DNA of 36,915 nucleotides. Origin: an uncultured Prevotellaceae bacterium. GTDB taxonomy: Bacteria; Bacteroidota; Bacteroidia; Bacteroidales; Bacteroidaceae. Under the pieces are notes generated by a model that was not told where the DNA came from, ran no database searches, and saw only the letters and a program-made list of their open reading frames with translations. Of this stretch, positions 8,541-17,900 are shown one piece after another. Location of the stretch: assembly GCA_947166655.1 (NCBI GenBank), contig CAMVFC010000021.1, forward strand, positions 1 through 36,915, read 5' to 3'. The position numbers and the translations under genes are program-made. Numbering within the stretch: the first letter of the stretch is position 1; each line of letters begins with the position of its first letter.

Positions 8541-11500
8541 TTATCTCACCGTCTTCTTACCATGACGGATATAGACTCCCTTCTGGAGTTTCTTGTCGGA
8601 AGGTATCTTTCGTCCGCTCAAGTCGTAAAGAGGTGTCTTGGCATCGCTATCAGCTTGTACGCCAGTAATGGCGCTTTGGTCGGGTTCCACGGTCAGGATG
8701 CCGTTCACGTAAGTCACTTCATAGTTGGGTGCTTCGCCCTCGACGATACGGATTTCATATTCTCCGGCAGGACTTTCTGCAGTGGCTTCGCAGACAGCGG
8801 TCGGCTGTACCACGAAGGCATCGGGGGCCTTTTCGCCGTTGCGGAAGGAGCGGAAACTGAACTCGAATTCGGGATTCGCTTCTCCGACTTTGCGGGCGTA
8901 GGAACGTGCCGTTACAGTGAGCGGTGCACGCTCGATGGTCAGTGTGGCATCAACGGTGATGAGGCCCTCGTTGGTGGCTGTTCCCTTCTCGACGACGATG
9001 GGATAGCTTCCGACCATAGACTTCTGGTCCTCATTGCAGACCAAGGCAGGCGTACCATTGATGGGAGCGCCTGTCACGACGAACTCAAAGGTTGGGTTAG
9101 AGCGTCCGTACTGTCGGCTGACATCAAGGGCTGTCACGGTGGGCTGGCCTGTCAGCTCTTCGATGCGAAGAGTGTTCCAGAACTTGTCGGCACGATAGCT
9201 TTCAAGTACTTCTGTCGGCGCGAACAACGTGACATTCTTGTTAATACCGGATGCTGTCGTCGCGGCGACCACGGTGTTGGCAGATGCAATATAACGCAGG
9301 TTTGAGCAGTTCTGGAATGCTTTGTCTTCGATAGCGGTGATGCTGGCGGGCAAGTATATTGATATCAGTCCCGTGCAGTTAGCAAATGCATTCGTAGGAA
9401 TCTCTGTCAGTGAGGTGAAATATTGCAGTTCGTCGAAAGAGTGCATTGTGGTGGCACTGCGGAAGGTGGTACCGAGGTCGGTGATGGCAGCCGCTTCCTC
9501 CAGACTCACCTCGTCGTCGCCGTCAAGGTCGTAGGCATTGATGCTGATGATGTGTGCCCGCGGATCGGCAAAAGCAATCAGCCCGAGCTTCTGACGCAGG
9601 GAAGCGACGGCCTTGCGGATGGCCTCGCGGGAGGCATCGAAATCATCGTAGACGGCGTGTTCCTCGGTAGCTTCGACCTCCTTGCTGTCAGCAATGCCAA
9701 GCAGTTTGGCCAACAGGGCAACCTCCTCGTCGAAGGCTTCAGCTTCCTCCAAGTCGCTCACGCGGATGAAGGCCCACAGACAGCGCGGCTCTTCATTGTC
9801 GCCATCAACATCGTAGTAGAGTCCTGCGGTGGGTTGAGCGACTTTGCTCTCATGGTAAGGGTCGGTGCCGAGGTAGAGTCCGTATTCGTAGTCGGCATCG
9901 TTTTCCGGCACTTGCAGCGTGTAGCGGTAGCCGCCTACGTCTACTAACTGCCAATAGGCTTTGGCCGTGAGGTTACTGCCGTCCACGAAGCAGGTCTTGA
10001 CGCCTGTGCCCACCTTGCTGTCGCTGTCGGTGCGGAAGAGAATGCCGTTGGAGGACTGCAGGTAATATTGTCCTTCAGGCATCTTAGACGTGCGTTTGAG
10101 CTGGAATTGTATGCCGTTCTGTGCGGTGACGGCCTGCGTGCCCCAGGCCTCGCCTTTGTTGATAAAAGCGTCGGCGCCGAGGTTATATACGTACACGGGT
10201 GTGTCCTCAGTGGCTTCGGAGAATGGTGCCTGCGTGGCACCGCGCATCTCGATGATGGTGCCGAAATCGCTCCAGACTGGTGCTTCTGCATAGAGTTCAC
10301 GGCTGCCGTGGGGAACCACGAGCGTGGCTGCGCTGAGGTCGACGCCTTCGAAAATATCATCCGCCAGTTCTATGCGTGCAGGGTTGGGCACAGCCACGCG
10401 CACTGTGCGTAGGGATGTGCAGCCTTGGAAGGCATTGGAACCAAGATAGTTGAGGGCTCGCGGAAGTGTTATTTCGGTGAGGCCGGTGCATCCGAAGAAG
10501 ATGCGATAGTACATCGTCGTGAGGCTTTCGGGCAGTGTGATGGAGGTCAAGGATGCATTGCCTTCGAAGCTGTTGCCATAGAGAGTCGTGAGGCCTGTGA
10601 AATATTGTAGCTCGTTGAAACTCGGGATATTGGAGCCGTAGAACGCATAGCCCAGGTCATCGACCTTGGAAGCCTCCGTGAAACTCAGTTCGCCGTCGCC
10701 GTCGAGATCCCATCCGATGAGGCAACGGTTCTTCACTTCGTCGTCTGCAAAATGGATGAGTCCGAGCTTACGGCGCAGTGTGACCATGGCCGAGCGCAAC
10801 TGAGCAAGGTCACTTGTCAGGTCGTCGAAGATGGCTTGTTCGCGTGTGACATCGACTCTCTTGCCCTTGGCGATGCTGAGCAGATTCTCCAATTCGAGGG
10901 CAGCGTAGTAAGTGGCGTAGGTGCCTTCGTAGTCGACGAGCCGCCACTGGCAGTTCTCTTGATTGCTGGTGTAGATGATGTCGGAGTAGACGCCATAAGT
11001 AGGCGAGGCCGCCTTGCTCTTGTGGCTGGGCTGCACACCCCAGAAACGTGTAGACACGAAACCCGGTCGGCCCTTAGGTGTCTGGAAAGTATAGGTGTCG
11101 TCTGTGCCTTCTATCAGAGTGACGACCCATGCACACTCGCTGTCGTCGTAGCCGTCGACGAAGGTGGCCTGCACGCCACTGCCTACCTTTTCATCAGAAC
11201 TGGTACGGAAGAGGCGGTGGCGGCTGTTGCCGGTGTCATCGCTATAGAGATAGTATTGTCCTTCCGGCATATTGGCGTCCCGACGAAGTCTGAAGCGCAT
11301 GGGATCTGCGCCGACAATGGCCTGTGTGCCCCAGGCTTCGCCCTTTGTCAGGTAGAGACCGGTGCCGACGTTCTTCAAATAAACGACGCGTTCCTCCGTG
11401 AGCGGGATAAACACCTCTTCGGGAACGACACGAACCTCATAGATACGGCCGAAGCTTTTCCATTGTTCTGCCTCTGCAAAACGTACCTTGCTGCCTTCCG

Positions 11501-13214
11501 GAACGGTCAATGTGGCATCCGTGAGGTCGATGTCCTTGAAGATGTCCGTTCCCAAAGATATGGCAGCCGGGTCGCTGGCAGAGAGAATAAAGTCCGTCAG
11601 TTTGGTGCATCCGGCGAAAGCCTCCGTCCCGATGGACGTGATGCCATCGGGCAGTTGCACTTTCTTCAGTGCTAAACAGTTTTGGAACGTGTGAGCGTTG
11701 ATGGCAGTGATGCCAGCTGGAAGATCGCCGAAACTAAGCATTCTACAACCTGCAAAAGCTGAGTCGCCGATGGCGACCAAGCCCTCTGGAAATTGCAGGG
11801 TCGTCAGTTTGGAACAGGCCACGAAGGCGCGTGCGCCAATCGAGGTGATGCCTTTCGGCAAGCGCAGGGTGTTCAAAACCATGCATCCCATGAAAGCATT
11901 GTCGGGGATGGTGGTGAGGGCGGTGAAGAACTTCAGCTCAGCAAAACTCCTGATGGTGCGTGCTCCGCTGAAGACGTTGCCGAGGTCGGTGACGGCAGCC
12001 GCTTCGCTGTAGGTCACATTTCCGTCGCCGTCGGCGTCGAAAGCACCAATGCAAAGTTTGCGGACGTTGGCGTCGGCAAACGTGATGGGCTTCGTGTCGA
12101 AATTCTCTGGCTCGATGCCGATGATGGCCTCCACACCATTGTTGTAACCGTCGTTGGAGCCGCCGATGCCCTGAGCGCCTGGCGTGAGGTTGGTGAGCAG
12201 GTAGTAGCCGTCGCTGGTGCCTCCCCAGCCCCAATTGATGTGGTAGTAACCTTTGCCGTCATATCCGTCGCAGACAAAAGCGTGTCCTGCTTCGGAGTTA
12301 GCACCGCTGAGATAGAAGGGACGGTCGTTAACCAGCTCGTTGTATAGGAGGTTGTCCCACTGGGTATTGGTGTAGTTGCTTTGAAGGAAATACTGGACAG
12401 AGGCCCCATAGCCGAAATAGGCTTTCATCGCTTCGGCCACCATATACGAGTAGGCGCCAGAGGAACTGGTGGTGTAATCCATTTCTACGGATGTCCCGCA
12501 ATATAGCATCAGGTTGGCAACGGCATTGCGCTGTGCCGAGGTCTCGTTACCGCTGTAGCGGTCTTTCATGTTCTGCCAGTCGATGGGGGCTCCTTCGGCG
12601 ATGCCGGGCACCTTGCGCTTGTCGGTGTTGGTGGTATAGCCAGGGATATCGGCCTGTGTCTCGGTGACCGATTTCTCTCGCTGGTAGTACAAGAGTTGGG
12701 CCATGGCCGTTGCCACGCAACCGGTGACGGAACCGCCGGGGCAGTTCTGGTTGTATGGATAGCCCTGGTTCCAGGTGGAGGTCATTAGTTGTTTTACCGG
12801 GTCGTGTGTGGTAGCTGTGACAGGTGCCCGCTGTGCCTTGCCGTTTTGTATGGCGAGGATTTGCTCTTCGTAGTGGATGAGCCACGATTTCATGTTTGCG
12901 GGCAGCTGGGTGTAGTCGAACGTTCCGCTATCACAATAGCCCAGCACCTCGGGCACTTCACTGTCGGCACCGACGATAATGTAGCCCTGTCCTTCGCCTC
13001 GGTTGAATACGTAGTAGGCTTCGGCGTCAGCTTTCAAGCCGGCGCGTCGCGGTGCCAGTTTGGCTCGTGTCGTGACGGGTGTGAGTTCTTGGCTTCCTGC
13101 TTTGTCTTGCAGGAAGAGGGCTGCCTGCTGTCGTGCCTGCTGTCTGCTGACAGGAACAGCCAGCGCGATGCCAGAAAGCATCGCGCAGAGCGTGAGGAAA
13201 AGAAATCTTTTCAT
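8541..13214 (-). CDS. Giant C10 (streptopain/interpain-like) protease with BspA-type repeats and sorting tail
   Basis: A 1557-residue secreted protein. Signal peptide about 1-19, then a Spi/propeptide-like region (20-140). The C10 cysteine-protease domain (about 140-370) has Cys166 in TGCVATAMAQ, His311 in GHAFVCDGYD and the NWGWGG motif at 327-332, matching SpeB/interpain catalytic residues. Three blocks follow, each opening with an Asp-rich calcium-loop-like motif (DADGDGNVTYSE near 393; DLDGDGELSFTE near 832; DLDGDDEVSLEE near 1228) and BspA/LRR_5 leucine-rich repeats; the first two continue into a similar beta-rich region with the shared GEAWGTQA motif. Two MBG-like Ig domains (about 1360-1510) precede a tail LYDLSGRKI...KGVYIRHGKK, resembling type IX secretion sorting domains. 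Likely surface-exposed or released protease with adhesive repeats. Far larger than typical interpain; functions of the repeats are inferred. Confidence 0.92.
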   Translation of the reverse strand: MKRFLFLTLCAMLSGIALAVPVSRQQARQQAALFLQDKAGSQELTPVTTRAKLAPRRAGLKADAEAYYVFNRGEGQGYIIVGADSEVPEVLGYCDSGTFDYTQLPANMKSWLIHYEEQILAIQNGKAQRAPVTATTHDPVKQLMTSTWNQGYPYNQNCPGGSVTGCVATAMAQLLYYQREKSVTETQADIPGYTTNTDKRKVPGIAEGAPIDWQNMKDRYSGNETSAQRNAVANLMLYCGTSVEMDYTTSSSGAYSYMVAEAMKAYFGYGASVQYFLQSNYTNTQWDNLLYNELVNDRPFYLSGANSEAGHAFVCDGYDGKGYYHINWGWGGTSDGYYLLTNLTPGAQGIGGSNDGYNNGVEAIIGIEPENFDTKPITFADANVRKLCIGAFDADGDGNVTYSEAAAVTDLGNVFSGARTIRSFAELKFFTALTTIPDNAFMGCMVLNTLRLPKGITSIGARAFVACSKLTTLQFPEGLVAIGDSAFAGCRMLSFGDLPAGITAINAHTFQNCLALKKVQLPDGITSIGTEAFAGCTKLTDFILSASDPAAISLGTDIFKDIDLTDATLTVPEGSKVRFAEAEQWKSFGRIYEVRVVPEEVFIPLTEERVVYLKNVGTGLYLTKGEAWGTQAIVGADPMRFRLRRDANMPEGQYYLYSDDTGNSRHRLFRTSSDEKVGSGVQATFVDGYDDSECAWVVTLIEGTDDTYTFQTPKGRPGFVSTRFWGVQPSHKSKAASPTYGVYSDIIYTSNQENCQWRLVDYEGTYATYYAALELENLLSIAKGKRVDVTREQAIFDDLTSDLAQLRSAMVTLRRKLGLIHFADDEVKNRCLIGWDLDGDGELSFTEASKVDDLGYAFYGSNIPSFNELQYFTGLTTLYGNSFEGNASLTSITLPESLTTMYYRIFFGCTGLTEITLPRALNYLGSNAFQGCTSLRTVRVAVPNPARIELADDIFEGVDLSAATLVVPHGSRELYAEAPVWSDFGTIIEMRGATQAPFSEATEDTPVYVYNLGADAFINKGEAWGTQAVTAQNGIQFQLKRTSKMPEGQYYLQSSNGILFRTDSDSKVGTGVKTCFVDGSNLTAKAYWQLVDVGGYRYTLQVPENDADYEYGLYLGTDPYHESKVAQPTAGLYYDVDGDNEEPRCLWAFIRVSDLEEAEAFDEEVALLAKLLGIADSKEVEATEEHAVYDDFDASREAIRKAVASLRQKLGLIAFADPRAHIISINAYDLDGDDEVSLEEAAAITDLGTTFRSATTMHSFDELQYFTSLTEIPTNAFANCTGLISIYLPASITAIEDKAFQNCSNLRYIASANTVVAATTASGINKNVTLFAPTEVLESYRADKFWNTLRIEELTGQPTVTALDVSRQYGRSNPTFEFVVTGAPINGTPALVCNEDQKSMVGSYPIVVEKGTATNEGLITVDATLTIERAPLTVTARSYARKVGEANPEFEFSFRSFRNGEKAPDAFVVQPTAVCEATAESPAGEYEIRIVEGEAPNYEVTYVNGILTVEPDQSAITGVQADSDAKTPLYDLSGRKIPSDKKLQKGVYIRHGKKTVR

Positions 13215-13270
13215 AAGAAGGTAAGTCGTTAGTTTCGGGTAAAGTGATGGGGTAGAGCAGTATTTGTGTG

Positions 13271-14200
13271 TCAGATCAGATATTGGCTGCTGATGCTCTG
13301 ATTCTCCTCGACTCGCCGAATGGTCTCGGCGATGAGGTCAGCGATAGTCAGCTGCTTGACCTTGGCACAGCGATTACTGTAGGGTATGCTGTCGGTGAAC
13401 ACTATTTCCTCAAGTTGACTGGCCTGCACGCGTTCACTGGCGGGTCCGCTCATGACGCAGTGGCTGGCGATGGCGCGTACGCTGCGTGCTCCGCTTTGGA
13501 TCATCAGGTCGGCCGCTTTGGTGATGGTTCCAGCGGTGTCTACCATATCGTCGACGAGGATGACATTGGCGTCAGTCACGTCGCCGATGATCTGCATGCT
13601 TGTCACTTCGTTGGGGCGGCGACGGGTCTTGTTGCACAGCACAAGTGGGCATCCGAAGAACTTGGAGTAGGCAGATGCACGCTTTGATCCGCCCACGTCG
13701 GGTGTCGCGATGACGAGGTTCTCGAGGTTGAGGCTCTGGATGTATGGCAGCATGACACTGGATGCGTAGAGATGGTCGACGGGGACATCGAAAAATCCCT
13801 GTTCTTGGTCGGCATGGAGGTCCATGGTAATCAGTCGCGTGATGCCAGCCACGGACAGCATGTCAGCCACGAGTTTTGCACCGATGGCTACGCGCGGTTT
13901 GTCCTTACGGTCTTGCCGTGCCCAGCCAAAATAAGGGATGACGGCGTTGATGGTGCGTGCGCTGGCGCGTTTGGCGGCATCGATCATCAACAGGAGTTCC
14001 ATGAGGTTATCACTGTTGGGAAAGGTGCTCTGCACGAGGAAAACGTCGCGACCGCGTACCGTCTCGTCATAGCAGACGGAGAATTCACCATCGGCAAAGC
14101 GGGTGACGGTGATATTACCCATTTCCATGCCTAAGCTGGCACAAATCTTTTCGGTCAGGTAGCGGGTGGCCGTGCCCGAGAAAACGAGGAAGTTGTCCAT
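13271..14200 (-). CDS. prs: Ribose-phosphate pyrophosphokinase (PRPP synthetase)
   Basis: A 309-residue protein of typical class I length. It shows the flexible-loop motif PYFGWARQDRKDKPR (about 89-103), MDLHADQEQGFFD with His129, and the PRPP/ribose-5-phosphate loop VDDMVDTAGTITKA (about 216-229). The enzyme transfers pyrophosphate from ATP to ribose-5-phosphate, feeding purine, pyrimidine, NAD, His and Trp synthesis in the cytoplasm. It lies 51 nt downstream of the ThiE-like gene and 56 nt upstream of the protease gene on the same strand, so all three may share a transcript. Confidence 0.96.
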   Translation of the reverse strand: MDNFLVFSGTATRYLTEKICASLGMEMGNITVTRFADGEFSVCYDETVRGRDVFLVQSTFPNSDNLMELLLMIDAAKRASARTINAVIPYFGWARQDRKDKPRVAIGAKLVADMLSVAGITRLITMDLHADQEQGFFDVPVDHLYASSVMLPYIQSLNLENLVIATPDVGGSKRASAYSKFFGCPLVLCNKTRRRPNEVTSMQIIGDVTDANVILVDDMVDTAGTITKAADLMIQSGARSVRAIASHCVMSGPASERVQASQLEEIVFTDSIPYSNRCAKVKQLTIADLIAETIRRVEENQSISSQYLI

Positions 14201-14251
14201 GGACTCTTTAATCTTTACGCTGTATCTTAATTCTTTATCTTTTCTATCTTT

Positions 14252-14863
14252 TCACCCGGCAGCCTTGCGGAGTTTGCGGAAGTGTGCGATTACTTCTTTA
14301 TAGTCCAGGCCAGTGTGGATGTTGAAGCGTGTCCAGAGGTCACCGAGCAAGACAGCGCCTCCGAAGCCCCAGTCGGAGAGCTGTGGCAGGGTTTGCGCGT
14401 TGACACCTCCGGCAGCCATCACCTTGCGGTCGATGAGCCCTGAGCGTACGGCATCGTGAAGTTCTGCTGCGGTGTAAGCGGCGTGGCGTTCGGGTTTGGA
14501 TATGCTATTGAAGACCGGCGAGAGGAAGAGATAGTCCTTTCCTGTCTGGCGCTCGCGGCGTAGCTCTTCGAGGGAGTGGCACGAGCAGCTGACGGTGCCT
14601 TCGTGTCCTTTGGGTATTTCGGGATTATCGGGATTCAGGTGTATGCCGCGGAGTCCAAATTCCTTGACCAGGTAGAAGTGCTCGTGTACGACGATGCGCT
14701 TGTGCCACTGTTCGGGAATCAGCGTGAGCAGTCGTTCGCTATAGATAGGCTCCGAATCGAACTTACGCAGATGCACCAAGTCCAGGCCTTCCTCGAAGAG
14801 GGTTGTGATAATCTTGTCTTCTTCGACAAAGAACTCGGGCGTGGAGAGGAGGATGAGTTTCAT
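14252..14863 (-). CDS. ThiE/TenI-like thiamine phosphate synthase family protein
   Basis: A 203-residue TIM-barrel protein starting MKLILLSTPEFF. Family marks are GLDLVHLRKFDSE at strand 2, HEHFYLVKEFGLRGIHLN, SCHSLEEL, DYLFLSPVFNSISKP (phosphate-loop region) and VMAAGGVNAQTLP. True ThiE normally has a GQxD motif after the GxHL strand; here GIHLNPDNPEIP replaces it, so this is the divergent Bacteroidetes ThiE/TenI-like form whose activity (thiamine-phosphate synthesis or another role) is uncertain. The frame extends 9 codons upstream, but that part is close to the -7 promoter element, so the later ATG was chosen. It heads a unit with prs. Confidence 0.82.
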   Translation of the reverse strand: MKLILLSTPEFFVEEDKIITTLFEEGLDLVHLRKFDSEPIYSERLLTLIPEQWHKRIVVHEHFYLVKEFGLRGIHLNPDNPEIPKGHEGTVSCSCHSLEELRRERQTGKDYLFLSPVFNSISKPERHAAYTAAELHDAVRSGLIDRKVMAAGGVNAQTLPQLSDWGFGGAVLLGDLWTRFNIHTGLDYKEVIAHFRKLRKAAG

Positions 14864-14887
14864 GAGTGCTCTTCTTGTTTTCGCGGG

Positions 14888-14895
14888 CAAAGGTA
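14888..14895 (-). promoter_or_regulatory. Promoter -7 element upstream of the ThiE-like/prs unit
   Basis: TACCTTTG on the minus strand matches the Bacteroidetes -7 consensus TAnnTTTG, 24 nt before the ATG. No clear TTTG lies at the ideal distance upstream (the region is CTCTTTCTTTTC), so the -33 part is weak. It follows directly after the terminator of the preceding gene. Confidence 0.6.
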
Positions 14896-14913
14896 CACAA
14901 AATCCATGAAAAG

Positions 14914-14954
14914 AAAGAGCGATAGGCTCAAAAAGTGAGGGCCTGTCGCTCTTT
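14914..14954 (-). terminator. Intrinsic terminator after the S41 peptidase gene
   Basis: Arms AAAGAGCGATAGGC (14914-14927) and GCCTGTCGCTCTTT (14941-14954) pair over 14 positions with one mismatch and a 13-nt loop. On the minus strand the stem ends in CTTTCTTTTC. It lies 8 nt past the S41 stop codon and closes the operon that starts with the phosphohexomutase. Confidence 0.8.
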
Positions 14955-14961
14955 TTCTATC

Positions 14962-17900
14962 TTATTTACGTTTTAGCATGAGGCGGACAGCATGTTCCAA
15001 TTGTGCGTCGTGTCCGTGGAGCAGGTCGCCGGGCAGCGTCAGCACCAGTTCATCGGGCTCGAGCTGTTGGTTTTCGAGGTAGTGTCCTCGGTTGTCCTTG
15101 GCGCCCACTTCTGGAATCCCGAAGGTGAGGTTGCCGATGTTCTCCCACCAGACGGCGGTCATCGTTCCCGGCACGGGAGCTCCGATGAGGGGACCGATAC
15201 CCAGTTCCTTGTAGAGCCATGGTGTGCCGTGTGCGTTGCTGTAGTTGTCCTCGCAGATGAGCATACATGAAGGTTTTGTCCAGCGGTTGTAGGGGTCAGT
15301 GCCAATGTATTGTCCGCGCGGAGTGTAGTCCATGGTCGCCTTTCCGTTGAGCAGTTCGCAGACGTCGTTGTGCAACCACCCTCCTCCGTTGTGGCGTGTG
15401 TCGACGATGACAGCCTGTCGCACACGGTTCTTGTCAGAGAGCAGCCGCTGGTAGAGGTCGTGGAAACTGTCTCCGTTCATGGCCCGGATGTGCACGTAGG
15501 CCAGTTTACCATCGGAGAGGCTGTCAACGAACGCTTCATTGCGGTTCACCCATCGGCGGTAGAGTTCGTCGGAACAGTCGGACGCCAGGCGGACGGTGTA
15601 GTCCTTGGCGTTGCCCTTGTTGTCCTTGACGGTCAGGCGCGTGTAGCGGCCGGCCTTTCCGGCCAGAAGGGGATAGTAGTCCTTTCCAGCCTTGATGGCC
15701 TGTCCGTCGATGTGAGTGATGACGGAGCCCTTTGTGATTCCTTTTTGCCGAGTGAGCGGTGTGCCGGGTACGAGTTCCACGATGCGCAGTCCGTCGCCTT
15801 CGTAGTCATCGTCGAGAAAGGCTCCGAGGTCAGCCGTTGTCAGCGTGTAGGCGGGACTCCTGTAGCGGCATCCTGTGTGTGATACGTTCAGTTCGCCCAG
15901 TAACTCAGACACCATCTCAGCCAGGTCGCGGTCGTTCCCGATGTGGGGAAGGAAGCGCCGGTAGCGTTTTTGCAGCATGTTCCAGTCGGCACCGTTCATC
16001 CCAGGGTCGTAGAGCTTCTCGCGTGTCTGGTTCCAGACGTGGCTGAAGTATTCTTCTCGCCTGGCCGCCGGGCGGTTATTGTGGAAGCATTCGAAATCGA
16101 TGGTCGATACCTTGCCGCCCTCGACTTCCAGTTTCTTGATTTGTCCGTTGCTGACGTAATAGGCCGTCTTGCCCTCTTTGTCAAGGTCGAAGTCGGTGAA
16201 GTCTACGCCCGTGGCTTTGATGTGCGTGTCGCCCTTCTCGAGGTCGCGCTCCCAGAGGGCAGAGCCGTTGGGGTAGTTGCTGGCAACGTAGTAGAGCTTG
16301 GTGCCTTCCTTGTTCAGCATGGCATCGCCGATGCCACTGCTGTTGAAGGTCAGACGCACGGTGCGCAGTTCCAGGTCGTTGAGGTCAAACTCAGGGTTGG
16401 CAGCCTTGATGCTGTCGGCCTCGTGCTCTTTCTTTTCTTTCTTTTCCTTTTCTTTCTTCTCGGCCTCGTCGGCTTTCTTCTTCTGTGCGTCGGTCATCTT
16501 GGCACGTTTCTTCTCGGCCTTTTCCTTTTCTTTCTTCTCTTTTTCCTCTTTGGCCTTCTTCTCCTTGTCCTTGACCTCCTTCTCGGCTTCGTCGAATCGC
16601 TCACGCTCCTCCTTGTTCATGCGGAATCGTTCGAATGCTTCAGGGTTGAGGAAGGTGATGTAGACGTCCTCCTCGGCTCCCCACGAACCGTGGCTTCGGT
16701 AACCGGCACGGTCGCTGTGGAAGAGGATGGCCTTTCCGCCGAGAACCCATCGCGGGTTGCTCTCGGTGTAGCCCGAGTTGGTCAGGTTGACGATCTTTCC
16801 CTTACCGTCGGCGGGTATGAGTGCGATATCAGTGTTGTTCCATCCTCCGGTCCCGATATAGTGGGAGAGGAGAAATTTTGAGTTCGGACTCCACGCGAAG
16901 GCCTGATCGCCGTCCCTGTAGCTGTACTGGAACTTGCCGGGCATCACAGTGCGTACGCTTTTTGACTTGGCGTCCATCACGCAGAGTTCCTGTCGGTCGC
17001 GGAGGAAGGCGATGCTTTTCCCGTCAGGGCTGTAGCGGGGTTCGAAGCACGTCTGTTCTTCGGGTGTGAGACGTTCCTCTTCGAGCTCGGTGGCATAGGT
17101 AAATGTTTTCTCGTCCTCTTGTTTGATGCTGGTGCGGTAGAGTGCCCATCGTCCGCCCCGCTCGCTGTCGTAGACCAGGCTTCGTCCGTCCTCGCTGAAG
17201 CTCACGGTGCGCTCACGTCCTGGTCCGTCAGTGACCTGTTTGGTGGTCTTGTAGTCGAATGAAGTGACGTAGACGTCGCCTCCGAGGACGAAGGCGATTT
17301 CCTTGTTCTTTGGTGAATGGCTGACGCAGGTGGCACCTCGGCTGACGATGTTACGTACGATTTCCCGTTCGTTGGTGTCGGCTATGATGCTGATCTCCAC
17401 CTTTCTCGCTTTCTCTCCAGGCTTCATTGTGTAGAGCTCTCCGTCCCATGAGAAGCAGAGTGTGCCGTTGTTGGCAGCCGAGAGGTAGCGCACAGGCATG
17501 TCCTTGAAGTCGGTCAGTCGTGTGGGCTGTGCGTTGCTGTCGAGGCTTCGGCTCCATACGTTGAAGGTGCCGCCCTCTTCAGAGAGCCAGTAGAGCGTGC
17601 TGGTCTGACGTACGAAGACGGGGCATCGGTCGTCGGTCTTCGAGGTAGTGAGCTGTCGGAATGACGGTTTGCTACTGTGCTTATCCGCTGGCGTGAACAT
17701 CCACAGGTCTCGTGCGATGGAGCTGGTCTGGTGTTTGCGCATAGGGTCTTCGTAGCCCTTGATGGCATCATAGATGAGCGCTCCTTCGGGTCCCACGGTG
17801 AGGTTTCCTGCTGAGAGGTCTGAAATGCGTTTTGGGCGTGCGCCCGCCTGCGTGCGTATTTTATAAAGGTGTGGGTAGATTCTGGAAGGGAACTGCCTGT

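Noticed and set aside
14864..14961. TPP riboswitch upstream of the ThiE-like gene
   Set aside because: The gap is only 98 nt and is taken by a terminator and a -7 promoter element; the predicted leader is under 25 nt.
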